Below, piece after piece: positions 51,752-60,340 of a DNA stretch of 64,000 bases. The position numbers were made by a program, and so were the translations under genes. The stretch is from Streptomyces vilmorinianum (GTDB taxonomy: Bacteria > Actinomycetota > Actinomycetes > Streptomycetales > Streptomycetaceae). A model generated the notes under the pieces. The model had not been told where the DNA came from, made no database searches, and saw only the letters and a list, made by a program, of their open reading frames with translations. Numbering within the stretch: the first letter of the stretch is position 1; the number at the start of each line of letters is the position of its first letter. Location: assembly GCF_005517195.1 (NCBI RefSeq), contig NZ_CP040244.1, forward strand, positions 248,001-312,000, in the 5' to 3' direction.

Positions 51752-53023
51752 GTGGGCCTTGTCGTGCAGAAGTACGGAGGCTCCTCCGTTGCCGATGCCG
51801 AGGGCATCAAGCGCGTCGCCAAGCGGATCGTGGACGCCAAGAAGAACGGCCACCAGGTGGTCGTCGTGGTTTCCGCGATGGGCGACACGACGGACGAGTT
51901 GATCGATCTCGCCGAGCAGGTATCCCCGATCCCTGCCGGGCGTGAGTTCGACATGCTGCTGACCGCCGGAGAGCGGATCTCCATGGCCCTGCTGGCCATG
52001 GCGATCAAAAACCTGGGCCACGAGGCCCAGTCGTTCACGGGCAGTCAGGCAGGCGTCATCACCGACTCGGTCCACAACAAAGCGCGCATCATCGATGTCA
52101 CGCCGGGCCGGATCCGTACCGCCCTCGACGAGGGCAACATCGCCATCGTCGCCGGCTTCCAGGGCGTGTCCCAGGACAAGAAGGACATCACCACGCTGGG
52201 GCGTGGCGGGTCCGACACCACGGCCGTGGCGCTGGCCGCCGCACTGGACGCCGAGGTCTGCGAGATCTACACCGACGTCGACGGTGTGTTCACGGCCGAC
52301 CCGCGCGTGGTGAAGAAGGCGAAGAAGATCGACTGGATCTCCTTCGAGGACATGCTGGAGCTCGCCGCCTCCGGCTCCAAGGTGCTGCTGCACCGGTGCG
52401 TCGAGTACGCACGCCGTTACAACATCCCGATCCACGTCCGCTCGTCCTTCTCGGGGCTGCGGGGCACGTGGGTCAGCAACGAGCCGCAAGGGGACCGCAA
52501 GGTGGAGCAGGCCATCATCTCGGGCGTCGCCCACGACACCTCCGAGGCGAAGATCACCGTCGTCGGCGTGCCGGACAAGCCGGGCGAGGCCGCGGCCATC
52601 TTCCGTGCCGTCGCGGACGCCGAGATCAACATCGACATGATCGTGCAGAACGTGTCCGCGGCCTCCACCGGCCTGACGGACATCTCCTTCACCCTTCCCA
52701 AGGCCGAGGGCCGCAAGGCCATGGACGCCCTGGACAAGGCGAAGGCCGCGATCGGCTTCGACTCGCTGCGCTACGACGACCAGATCGGCAAGATCTCCCT
52801 GGTCGGCGCCGGTATGAAGACGAACCCGGGCGTCACCGCCGACTTCTTCCGGGCGCTGTCGGACGCGGGCGTGAACATCGAGCTGATCTCGACCTCCGAG
52901 ATCCGGATCTCGGTCGTCACCCGCGAGGACGATGTGAACGAGGCCGTGCGCGCCGTCCACACCGCCTTCGGACTCGACAGCGACTCGGACGAGGCCGTCG
53001 TCTACGGCGGCACCGGCCGGTGA
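51752..53023 (+). CDS. ask: Aspartokinase
   Basis: 423 residues; phosphorylates aspartate, the first step to lysine, threonine, methionine and diaminopimelate. The kinase domain has [18 protein letters not shown] and [13 protein letters not shown]; two ACT domains ([18 protein letters not shown] and [23 protein letters not shown]) follow, the site of lysine/threonine feedback. GTG start after GAGGAG. As in related actinobacteria, the C-terminal ACT part may also be made separately from an internal start. It lies 30 bases upstream of asd. Confidence 0.96.
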   Translation: MGLVVQKYGGSSVADAEGIKRVAKRIVDAKKNGHQVVVVVSAMGDTTDELIDLAEQVSPIPAGREFDMLLTAGERISMALLAMAIKNLGHEAQSFTGSQAGVITDSVHNKARIIDVTPGRIRTALDEGNIAIVAGFQGVSQDKKDITTLGRGGSDTTAVALAAALDAEVCEIYTDVDGVFTADPRVVKKAKKIDWISFEDMLELAASGSKVLLHRCVEYARRYNIPIHVRSSFSGLRGTWVSNEPQGDRKVEQAIISGVAHDTSEAKITVVGVPDKPGEAAAIFRAVADAEINIDMIVQNVSAASTGLTDISFTLPKAEGRKAMDALDKAKAAIGFDSLRYDDQIGKISLVGAGMKTNPGVTADFFRALSDAGVNIELISTSEIRISVVTREDDVNEAVRAVHTAFGLDSDSDEAVVYGGTGR

Positions 53024-53053
53024 CGTCCCGATGAGTCGCCCGACGAGTCACCG

Positions 53054-54145
53054 ATGAGTTGCAAGCCGACGCTCGCGGTCGTGGGAGCGACCGGAGCCGT
53101 CGGTGCGGTGATGCTCCAGCTTCTGTCGCAGCACGCCGACGTCTGGGGCGAGATCCGGCTCGTCGCCTCCCCGCGTTCGGCCGGCCGCAAGCTGGCCGTG
53201 CGCGGGGTGGAGAGCGAGGTCCTCGCGCTGAGCGAGGACGCACTGGAGGGCGTCGACCTCGCCGTCTTCCTCGCGCCCGAGGAGGTGGCGGCGCAGTGGG
53301 CGCCGATCGCCGCCGCCAAGGGCGCGGTCGTCGTGGACACCTCGGTGGCGTTCCGGATGGATCCGGACGTGCCGCTGGTGGTCCCGGAGATCAATCCCCA
53401 CGCCGTACGGGTACGGCCCCGGGGCATCGTCGCGAGCCCCGGCTGCTCCACGCTGGCGCTGATCGTCGCCGTGGGCGCCCTGCACGCCGAGTTCGGGGTC
53501 GCCGAGCTGGTGGTGACCGCGCAGCAGGCCGCGAGCGGGGGCGGGCAGGCGGGTGTCGCCGCCCTGCGCGAGCAGCTGTCGCTGGTGGCCGGGACCGAGC
53601 TCGGCAACCATCCCGGAGACGTACGGCGGGCCGTCGGCGACGACACCGGGCCCTTCCCCGGGCCGGTCGCGCTCAACGTCCTGCCCTGGTCGGGCGCTCC
53701 GCGGGAGGACGGCTGGTCCTCGGAGGAGCTGCGCCTTCGCGAGGAGACCCGCAAGATCCTCGGCCTTCCCGGGCTGCCGGTCGCCGCGACCTGTGTACGG
53801 GTGCCGGTCGTGACCGCGCACTCCGTCTCCGTGCACGCGCGGTTCGAGCGGCCCGTGAGCGTCGCGCGGGCGCACGAGATCCTGGCGACCTCGCCGGGTG
53901 TGGTCCTCTACGACGACCCGGCCGCGGGCGACTTCCCCACGCCCGCCGACGTCGTGGGCACGGACCCCGTCTGGGTGGGGCGGGTGCGCAGGTCCATGGA
54001 CGACGAGCGGGCGCTGGAGTTCTTCGTCTGCGGCGACAACCTGCGCAAGGGCGCGGCGCTGAACGCCGTACAGATCGCCGAGTCGGTCATTCGCCCGGAG
54101 CGTCCTATGGGGGCCGACCATCCGGACGGTCGCGAGCGCACCTGA
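53054..54145 (+). CDS. asd: Aspartate-semialdehyde dehydrogenase
   Basis: 363 residues; reduces aspartyl phosphate with NADPH. The Rossmann start TLAVVGATGAVGAVMLQLL, the catalytic Cys in SPGCSTLALIVA, the base His in the AHSVSVHARFERP segment and EFFVCGDNLRKGAALNAVQIAE are clear. The QQAASGGGQAG loop replaces the common QAVSGAG form. ATG at 53054, 30 bases after ask, so they share an operon. The 312 bases to the sigma gene hold no obvious gene besides short ORFs. Confidence 0.95.
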   Translation: MSCKPTLAVVGATGAVGAVMLQLLSQHADVWGEIRLVASPRSAGRKLAVRGVESEVLALSEDALEGVDLAVFLAPEEVAAQWAPIAAAKGAVVVDTSVAFRMDPDVPLVVPEINPHAVRVRPRGIVASPGCSTLALIVAVGALHAEFGVAELVVTAQQAASGGGQAGVAALREQLSLVAGTELGNHPGDVRRAVGDDTGPFPGPVALNVLPWSGAPREDGWSSEELRLREETRKILGLPGLPVAATCVRVPVVTAHSVSVHARFERPVSVARAHEILATSPGVVLYDDPAAGDFPTPADVVGTDPVWVGRVRRSMDDERALEFFVCGDNLRKGAALNAVQIAESVIRPERPMGADHPDGRERT

Positions 54146-54374
54146 CCGTCCGGGAGCGTCCGGAAATCGACGTCGGAACACCGCTCACCTTTGTAGGATC
54201 TGTGAACGCCTTGTGAGCAATTCGGCGCCAGATGCCCCTTGAACTGGGGTGATTCCTGTTCGACGATGCTTTTCTCTCCTTACTGCAACCGGTGGTTGGG
54301 CGGGAGGCGTCTCTGCGTGCGCTCTTTCGGTGTGTCGCAAAACGTGCTGAGAAACGGGCATGGGGGGAGAACGA

Positions 54375-54602
54375 GTGCGTATGAGGGCAATTGGTGCACC
54401 GAATAAATCGGTGGCGTACTCGTACAACCCTGACGGGGGGAAGCGTGTCCAACAGGCGTGGCAGAGGTACTCGACATCCCAGCGGTGGTCCCGCTCCGCG
54501 GCACGCCAGTCATCCCCGTCCGGGGCACGATCGGTGTTCCCGTGCGCGGCACGGTCGCGCGTCCGCTCCGGCGACCGCGTCCGGCCGGCGGCATGCCGGT
54601 GA
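54375..54602 (+). CDS. Possible leader ORF upstream of the sigma factor
   Basis: A GTG at 54375 has a strong GGGGGGAG five bases before it. It reads RMRAIGAPNKSVAYSYNPDG then a Ser/Arg-rich end of about 75 residues, and its stop overlaps a GTG (54599) in the sigma frame by GTGA. This could be a leader that couples translation of a shorter sigma protein; it might also be a chance frame. Not recognised as a family. Confidence 0.3.
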   Translation: MRMRAIGAPNKSVAYSYNPDGGKRVQQAWQRYSTSQRWSRSAARQSSPSGARSVFPCAARSRVRSGDRVRPAACR

Positions 54603-55180
54603 TCGCTCCCGTGCCCACGAGAAGCCGGGCGGTCGGGGTGACCGGCATCCCCTCGCCGCGCGAGAGCACTGAAGGCGTCGTGACCTCGGGCACGAGCGTC
54701 GATCACCTCACCGAGACCTACCGGGCCCACTACCGCTCGCTGCTCGGTCTCGCCGCGCTGCTCCTCGACGACACGGCCTCCTGCGAGGACGTGGTCCAGG
54801 AGGCGTTCATCCGCGTCCACTCCGCGCGCAAGCGGGTCCGGGACCCGGAGAAGACGCTGGCCTATCTGCGCCAGACCGTCGTCAACCTGTCGCGTTCCGC
54901 GCTGCGCCGCCGCATCCTCGGGCTCAAGCTGCTCTCGAAGCCGATGCCGGACATGGCGAGCGCGGAGGAGGGCGCGTACGACCAGCTGGAGCGGGACGCG
55001 CTCATCAAGGCGATGCGCGGGCTGCAGCGGCGCCAGCGCGAGGTGCTGGTCCTGCGGTACTTCGCGGACATGACGGAGGCACAGGTCGCCGAGACCCTCG
55101 GCATATCCCTGGGGTCGGTGAAGGCGTACGGCTCGCGTGGCATCGCGGCGCTGCGCGTCGCGATGGAGGCGACGGCATGA
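54458..55180 (+). CDS. SigE-family ECF sigma factor
   Basis: Up to 240 residues. Sigma region 2 (YRAHYRSLLGLAALLLDDTASCEDVVQEAFIRVHSARKRVRDP) and region 4 (LQRRQREVLVLRYFADMTEAQVAETLGISLGSVKAYGSRGIAAL) form a group IV (ECF) factor of the SigE-like family. The first about 75 residues are odd: a PVRGT repeat (LRGTPVIPVRGTIGVPVRGT) rich in Pro/Arg. The true start could be GTG 54458, or GTG 54599 (giving 193 residues), which overlaps a leader ORF stop. It overlaps the next gene by 4 bases (ATGA), a membrane protein that is likely its regulator. Confidence 0.85.
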   Translation: MAEVLDIPAVVPLRGTPVIPVRGTIGVPVRGTVARPLRRPRPAGGMPVIAPVPTRSRAVGVTGIPSPRESTEGVVTSGTSVDHLTETYRAHYRSLLGLAALLLDDTASCEDVVQEAFIRVHSARKRVRDPEKTLAYLRQTVVNLSRSALRRRILGLKLLSKPMPDMASAEEGAYDQLERDALIKAMRGLQRRQREVLVLRYFADMTEAQVAETLGISLGSVKAYGSRGIAALRVAMEATA

Positions 55181-56472
55181 GCTCCGACGGCATGAACCCC
55201 GAGGGCATGAACCCCGACGGCATGAACCCTGAGGCCAAGAGCCCCGACGGTATGGGGTCCGGCGAGGCGAACAGCGGCGAGGCGAAGAACCGCGAGGCGA
55301 AGAACCGCGAGGCGAAGAACCGCGAGGCGGACAGCGGCGGTACGAGCGGACTGCCCGACGGTGACCGCGACGACATGGGACACGGGATTGTGAACGACGG
55401 GCCGGACAACGAGCGGGCCGACGGCCACGACGACCTCTTCGGCGGTGACGAACTGGCACTGCGGCGGCTGCTCCACGGCGCCGTGGCCGACCTCCAGCCC
55501 GCCGACGGCACCCTCGAGCACCTGCGCCGTGCCGTGCCCGCGCGGCGCACCCGCAAGCGCCAGGCCGTCGTCGGTTTCGCCGCGGCAGCCGTGCTCATCG
55601 GCACGGCCGTGCCCGCCTTCGTGCACGTCGCCACCTCCGGCGGTATCACCGCCGACCAGGCCGTGAACGCCGGCCACGGCGAGCAGGCCCAGGGCGGCAC
55701 CGGCTCCGAGACCGGCGTCGAGGGCGGCGGGAAGGGCGACGGCACGCCGAGCGGCACCGCTCCGAGCCAGGGGGCCACGGGCGGGGGCGACGCCGACGCA
55801 TCCGCGAACGGCGGCGCGGGCACCGGCTCGAAGCCGGCGGGGGGCTCCTCACCGGCCTGCGAGGCCGGCCAGCTGGCCGTCAGCTCGGTGCGGGCGGGCG
55901 GGCCCGACGCCGAGGGGAAGGTCTACGGCACCTTCCGCATCGCCAACGTCTCCGGCAAGGAGTGCCTGGTGAGCGGCGACGGCAGCGTCGGCTTCCAGGC
56001 GCTCGGGGCGGCGGATCCGTCCAGGATCTCGGTCGTCGCGCACACGGCCGGGGACGCGGCGAGCGGACTGCCCGACCCCTCGCAGGAGTCGCCCCGGCTG
56101 GTCCTCCAGCCGGACAACGCGTACGAGGTGAGGTTCGCCTGGGTCCCCGCGGCGACCTGTCCCACCACGGGCACCTCGCCGAACCCCGATCCGACCCCGA
56201 ACCCCGATCCGACCCCGAGCCCGAACCCGGACCCGAGCCCCAGTCCGACGAAGGACGGCGAGGGTACGTCGACGGGGACCACGGGTTCGACCGGCAACGG
56301 CGGTGACACGACCGACGGCACGGTGCCCCAGCTCGTGATGGACGGGACGCCGGCGGACGGCAGCGTCGCGGTCAGCCACACGGCCGAGGCGGGCGCCCCC
56401 CAGGCGACCACCACGATCCCCAACGCCTGCGCGGGCACCATCTACCGCACCGGGGTCCTGGACGCGTCCTGA
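55177..56472 (+). CDS. Membrane protein, probable anti-sigma-type partner
   Basis: 431 residues. N-terminus of repeated GMNPE/D units (55186-55240) and NREAK units (55282-55330), then a cytoplasmic helical segment (ELALRRLLHGAVADLQPADGTLEHLRRAVPARR) and one membrane helix (QAVVGFAAAAVLIGTAVPAFVHVAT). The outer part has a Gly/Thr linker, a Cys-containing beta domain (GTFRIANVSGKECLV) and Pro-Asn-Asp repeats. The gene overlaps the sigma gene (ATGA); that order and topology suit an anti-sigma factor, though no zinc-binding HxxxCxxC is seen. Function inferred. Confidence 0.8.
   Translation: MSSDGMNPEGMNPDGMNPEAKSPDGMGSGEANSGEAKNREAKNREAKNREADSGGTSGLPDGDRDDMGHGIVNDGPDNERADGHDDLFGGDELALRRLLHGAVADLQPADGTLEHLRRAVPARRTRKRQAVVGFAAAAVLIGTAVPAFVHVATSGGITADQAVNAGHGEQAQGGTGSETGVEGGGKGDGTPSGTAPSQGATGGGDADASANGGAGTGSKPAGGSSPACEAGQLAVSSVRAGGPDAEGKVYGTFRIANVSGKECLVSGDGSVGFQALGAADPSRISVVAHTAGDAASGLPDPSQESPRLVLQPDNAYEVRFAWVPAATCPTTGTSPNPDPTPNPDPTPSPNPDPSPSPTKDGEGTSTGTTGSTGNGGDTTDGTVPQLVMDGTPADGSVAVSHTAEAGAPQATTTIPNACAGTIYRTGVLDAS
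55186..55330 (+). repeat. Two sets of 15-bp coding repeats
   Basis: GGCATGAACCCCGA-type units (GMNPE/D, 55186-55240) and AACCGCGAGGCGAAG units (NREAK, three copies, 55282-55330) in the N-terminus of the membrane protein. Confidence 0.85.
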
Positions 56473-56530
56473 GGCGTCACAAGGCGTCACACGGCGTCCC
56501 AGGGCGTCCCCACGGCGTCCTGGGCACCAC

Positions 56531-56554
56531 GGCCCGCCCGTGAGAGGGCGGGCC
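56531..56554. terminator. Bidirectional terminator between the anti-sigma-like gene and surf1
   Basis: GGCCCGCCC (56531-56539) pairs with GGGCGGGCC (56546-56554) around GTGAGA. It lies between convergent genes. Confidence 0.8.
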
Positions 56555-56560
56555 CGCGTG

Positions 56561-57301
56561 TCAGAGGCCCAGGGCCTCGTCCCGCTGGGCCTCCACCTCG
56601 CGGCGCAGGAGGCGGAACCACATGAAGAGCACGAAGCCCGCGAAGACGAACCACTCCGCCGTGTAGCCGAGGTTCTGGAACGCCTTCAGATCCAGGGACG
56701 TGCCCGCCGCGGCGGTCGCCGGGACCGGGGTCAGTCCGGCGGGGGAGTCCGTGACCGTGACCCAGGCGTCGTAGACCTCGTCGGGGACCACGTTCACCAG
56801 GGACCCCGCGCTGATCATGCCGAGCTGCCCCTCCGGGAGGCCGCCCGCCGCGTGGACGCCCTTGGTCCCCGCGTTCTCGGAGGCCTGGAGGGCGCCGACC
56901 ACGGTGACCTCGCCGGCCGGCGGGGCCGGTGCCTTCGCCCCGGCCGGCAGCCAGCCCCGTACCACCGGCAGGGACTTGCCGCCGTCCGTCTTCAGCATCG
57001 TCAGGACGTAGCTGCCGCGGCGGCCGTCCAGCTCGCGGTCCGGCACCAGGAACTGCTCTCCGTACCGGCCGCTCGCCTGCGCGTGCCGGCCCGAGGTCTC
57101 CTTGTCCACCGGCAGGAGCTCATCCAGCGGCTCGGTCCTCAGCGTGCCCGGGTCCGGGGCCCGCTCCGCCTCCCGGTGGGAGTCGACGCGGTCCTCGAAC
57201 TTGCCCATCTGCCACGTCCCCATGAACAGGCAGAACGGGATCGCCAGCAGGACGAAGACGTTGATCCCCCACCAGCGGGGCGTTTTCAGGAACCGGTACA
57301 C
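56561..57301 (-). CDS. SURF1-family cytochrome oxidase assembly protein
   Basis: 246 residues. Two membrane helices at the ends (WGINVFVLLAIPFCLFMGTWQ and AEWFVFAGFVLFMWFRLL) enclose an outer domain with GTWQMGKFEDR, GSYVLTMLKTDGGKSLPVVRGWLP and GLTPVP. It aids heme insertion into cytochrome c oxidase subunit I. Proposed GTG start at 57301 (MYRFLKTPRWWG), with GGAGGG directly before it; the frame is open further upstream. The next gene on this strand is the S9 peptidase, 22 bases before. Confidence 0.9.
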   Translation of the reverse strand: MYRFLKTPRWWGINVFVLLAIPFCLFMGTWQMGKFEDRVDSHREAERAPDPGTLRTEPLDELLPVDKETSGRHAQASGRYGEQFLVPDRELDGRRGSYVLTMLKTDGGKSLPVVRGWLPAGAKAPAPPAGEVTVVGALQASENAGTKGVHAAGGLPEGQLGMISAGSLVNVVPDEVYDAWVTVTDSPAGLTPVPATAAAGTSLDLKAFQNLGYTAEWFVFAGFVLFMWFRLLRREVEAQRDEALGL

Positions 57302-57323
57302 CCCTCCACGGTACGCAGCCGCC

Positions 57324-59138
57324 TCACCCCCCGACCGGCCGGGTCCCCAGGTGACGCGCGGCGAAGGCCAGCTCCAGGCGGACCTGCTTGATCCGCTCCT
57401 CCACCACCAGGGAGCCGTGCCCCGCGTCGTACCGGTACACCTCGTGGACCGCGCCCCGGGCGGCGAGCCGGTCCACATAGTTGTCGATCTGGCGGATCGG
57501 GCAGCGCGGGTCGTTGACGCCCGCCGAGATGTAGACCGGCGCCGTGACCTTGTCGACGTACGTCAGCGGCGACGAGACCTCGAACCGGTCCGGCACCTCC
57601 TCCGGCGAGCCGCCGAAGAGCGTCCGGTCCAGCGCCTTCAGGGCCTCCATCTCGTCCTCGTACGCCGTCACGTAGTCCGCGACCGGGACGGCGGCCAGCC
57701 CCACCGACCAGGCGTCGGGCTGCGTGCCGAGCCCGAGCAGCGTCAGATAGCCGCCCCACGAGCCGCCCGACAGGACCAGCTTCGCCGGGTCGGCGAGACC
57801 GGAGGCCACGGCCCACTCACGCACCGCGGCCACGTCCTCCAGCTCGATCAGGCCGACCCGGTGCTTGAGCGCGTCCGTCCACTCCCGGCCGTAGCCGGTA
57901 GAACCGCGGTAGTTGACCCGGACCACCGCGTAGCCGTGGTCGAGCCAGGCCGCCGGGCCCGAGGCGAACGCGTCGCTGTCGTGCCAGGCCGGTCCGCCGT
58001 GCACCTCGAAGATCGTGGGGAACGGCCCCTCGCCCTCCGCGGGCCGCTGCACGAGGGCGTGGATACGGCCGCCGGGCCCCTCCACCCACACGTCCTCCAC
58101 CGGCACCGAACCGGGCGCCCGCAGGCCCGGCGGGTCGAGGACGACCCCGCCCGCCGTCGAACGCACCACCGGCGGCTGGGCGGCCGAGGACCACAGGTAC
58201 TCCACGCTGCCGTCCGGGCGGGCCGTGGCGTCGGACACCGACCCGGCCGGGGTCTCCACCCGCACCAGCGCGCCCGTCGCGATGTCGTACCGCCACAGCT
58301 CGCTGCGCGCCTCGAAGCTGTGCACGATCAGCAGGCCCGTGCCGTCCGCGTACCACTCCGCCGACACGTCGCCCGGCAGCTCGAGGCGCAGATCGGTCTC
58401 CTCGCCCGTCGCCACGTCCCACAGCAGCGGCTCCCAGCGGCCCCTCCGCTGGTGGCCGACGAGCAGCCGGGTGTCACCGTCCACGGGGGCGAAGCCCAGC
58501 ACCGCCAGGCCCAGCTCCTCCGTGCCGCCCTTGGAGTCGTCCAGCTCGGCCACCACCGAGGCGTCCGCCGCCCGCAGCACCCGCAGGGCCGAGTGCATGG
58601 CGTCGCCGTGCTCGGTGTGTTCGATCGCGATCAGCGTGGAGTCGTGCGAGAGGTCGCCGACCCCGGCGGACTCCCGGTGCCGGTAGATCTCGACCGGGGC
58701 CGCCCCGTCCCGTACGAGATGGATCGTCGAGCCCTCCTCGTCCGTCGAGCAGCCGACGACCAGCGTGCCGTCCCGCCCGATCGCGAGCCCCGCCGGGTAC
58801 GAGGGCGCGAGCCCGGGCACCGCGGGCTCGTCCGCGCCGCCGTCGAACGGCTGGCGCATCCACACCCCGAACTCGTCCCCGTCCTTGTCCGAGAACCACC
58901 AGATCCACCGGCCGTCCGGGGACAGCGTGCCGTCCGTCGTCCCGTTCGGCCGGTCCGTGACCTGCCGCTGTCCGCCGCTCGCCCGGTCCCAGGCGTACAG
59001 CTCGTACGTCCCCGTCGCGTTGGACACGAACAGCGAACGGTCGGGCGCCTCCTCGGCCCACTCGGGCAGGGACACACGGGCGGCCCGGAACCGCTGCTCC
59101 CAGGCGGGAATGTCGGTGATCTTGTTGTCATCGGTCAT
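57324..59138 (-). CDS. S9-family (prolyl oligopeptidase-like) peptidase
   Basis: 604 residues. The N-terminal beta-propeller (about 20-340) has repeated WD-like blades; the C-terminal alpha/beta hydrolase has the nucleophile Ser in LVLSGGSWGGYLTLL, the Asp in AGVNDPRCP and the His in YDAGHGSLV. HGGPAWHDSDAF is the oxyanion segment. It is cytoplasmic, with no signal, and cuts short peptides or acylated amino acids. ATG at 59138 (an ATG at 59147 would add MGA). It may be co-transcribed with surf1. The next 1.2 kb upstream hold decayed genes. Confidence 0.94.
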   Translation of the reverse strand: MTDDNKITDIPAWEQRFRAARVSLPEWAEEAPDRSLFVSNATGTYELYAWDRASGGQRQVTDRPNGTTDGTLSPDGRWIWWFSDKDGDEFGVWMRQPFDGGADEPAVPGLAPSYPAGLAIGRDGTLVVGCSTDEEGSTIHLVRDGAAPVEIYRHRESAGVGDLSHDSTLIAIEHTEHGDAMHSALRVLRAADASVVAELDDSKGGTEELGLAVLGFAPVDGDTRLLVGHQRRGRWEPLLWDVATGEETDLRLELPGDVSAEWYADGTGLLIVHSFEARSELWRYDIATGALVRVETPAGSVSDATARPDGSVEYLWSSAAQPPVVRSTAGGVVLDPPGLRAPGSVPVEDVWVEGPGGRIHALVQRPAEGEGPFPTIFEVHGGPAWHDSDAFASGPAAWLDHGYAVVRVNYRGSTGYGREWTDALKHRVGLIELEDVAAVREWAVASGLADPAKLVLSGGSWGGYLTLLGLGTQPDAWSVGLAAVPVADYVTAYEDEMEALKALDRTLFGGSPEEVPDRFEVSSPLTYVDKVTAPVYISAGVNDPRCPIRQIDNYVDRLAARGAVHEVYRYDAGHGSLVVEERIKQVRLELAFAARHLGTRPVGG

Positions 59139-59359
59139 GGCCCCCATGATGCTCCGGTCCGCCGACAATCCGTTCCCGTCGTCCGCAGCCTGTGGATAAC
59201 TTCCCGGGCGCGCGCTCCTTTGGGACGGGGTACCGGGGGCGCTACCGCCCCGCGGGCCAGATGTCCGGGCGGACGTGGTGGACGCGGCGGCCGTCGGGGC
59301 CCAGGACCTGCGCGCCCAGCTTGTGGATGCGCAGGGCCGGCGCCGGCGCCGTTCTGCGC

Positions 59360-59492
59360 CCCGGCCCGGGAGCGCGGCGACCGGGCGCTGCGCGGCGCGC
59401 TGATGGACCCGGAGCTGCGCCGGGCGTACGAGGAGGGGGCGCGGCGCGGGCTGTACGCGCTGGCGCACGAGGCCGAGCAGCAGGCGGGTTAG
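59360..59492 (+). pseudogene. C-terminal fragment of an unknown gene
   Basis: A short stretch reading LRGALMDPELRRAYEEGARR then GLYALAHEAEQQAG before a stop. It looks coding (charged, helical) but has no start of its own. Nothing else recognisable is seen in 59150-59600. Confidence 0.3.
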
Positions 59493-59602
59493 GCGCGACC
59501 CTGCTGCTGCTGTTCGCGAGCGGGCGGGGGCGGGAGGTGTACGCGTCGCTCACCGCGCGCGTGGCCCGGGCGAGAAGCTGCCCGAGTCGCACGCGATGGC
59601 GG

Positions 59603-59887
59603 TCAACCCCGGGGTCTGTCGGACGCCGATCCTGCTCGGCGTGCCTGCGTGGGTGATCCGTCGACCGTCTTCGAGAGGCGGCTGCGGACGACGGCGGTGC
59701 CGATGGCGCCCGCGAGCGCGGCGGCGCCGAGGCCCAGGGCGAGGGCGGACGGGCCGGAGTCGGCGACGACTTCGGCGGGGACGGCGGTCGCCGCCTCGAC
59801 GGCGGCTGTCTGGAGGGGGTGCATGTCCCCAGGGGAACGGACCGCGGTCCGGCGGGCCACCCGGCGGACCCCGATCGGGTCAGGCAC
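59603..59887 (-). CDS. Small membrane-helix ORF, uncertain
   Basis: 94 residues in frame, or about 74 from the Met in MHPLQTAAVEAATAVPAEVV. One hydrophobic stretch (ALALGLGAAALAGAIGTAVV) is seen. It lies among decayed genes, without a clear ribosome site. May be a real small protein or a relic. Confidence 0.3.
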   Translation of the reverse strand: MPDPIGVRRVARRTAVRSPGDMHPLQTAAVEAATAVPAEVVADSGPSALALGLGAAALAGAIGTAVVRSRLSKTVDGSPTQARRAGSASDRPRG

Positions 59888-59914
59888 CCGCCCCGATCGG
59901 TGGGCCGGCCGGCC

Positions 59915-60340
59915 TCAGTGACGGCGGTCGGGAGCGCCGAGCCGCGCTTCGAGGCCGTCGCGGATGGCCTCGACCCCGAACTCGGACTTCTCGCCGGCCA
60001 GGCGGGGCCCTTGCCCCGGGGGGACCTGGGCGGTGGCGGGACCGTGGCCTCGGTCGCGTCGACGAGCAGGGTGCCGGTCACGGACGTGAAGGCGGAGTTC
60101 ACGGCCCAGTCGAGCTCCCGGCCCTGGAAGCGGGCCATGCCGGGGCCGTGGACGAAGTACGAGCTGATGGCCGGGACGAGCCAGGGGTGGCGCATGCCCA
60201 GCGCCTACGTGTCGTGCACCAGCGCGCGTGCGGCGGCGCGCCGGCCGACCTCGGCGGGGTCGTGGAGCGCGAGCTCGCTCCCCACCCGGTCGGCCGCGAG
60301 CACGACGAGGCCTGCGCATGCTCAGGCCCTCGATGCCTAG
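59915..60340 (-). pseudogene. Remnant of a regulator-like gene (TetR C-terminal type)
   Basis: Minus-strand reading gives LVVLAADRVGSELALHDPAE, then VGRRAAARALVHDT, a TAG stop (60205-60207), then LGMRHPWLVPAISSYFVHGP and NSAFTSVTGTLLVDATE. Between about 60040 and 59990 the frame changes to EKSEFGVEAIRDGLEARLGA. The RHPWL... and SEFGVEAIRDGLE segments recall TetR-family C-terminal domains. A nonsense codon, a frameshift and no HTH part mean it is not functional as it stands. Confidence 0.55.

Noticed and set aside
54193..54199. Promoter TAGGAT before the sigma gene
   Set aside because: No convincing -35 box at the right distance.
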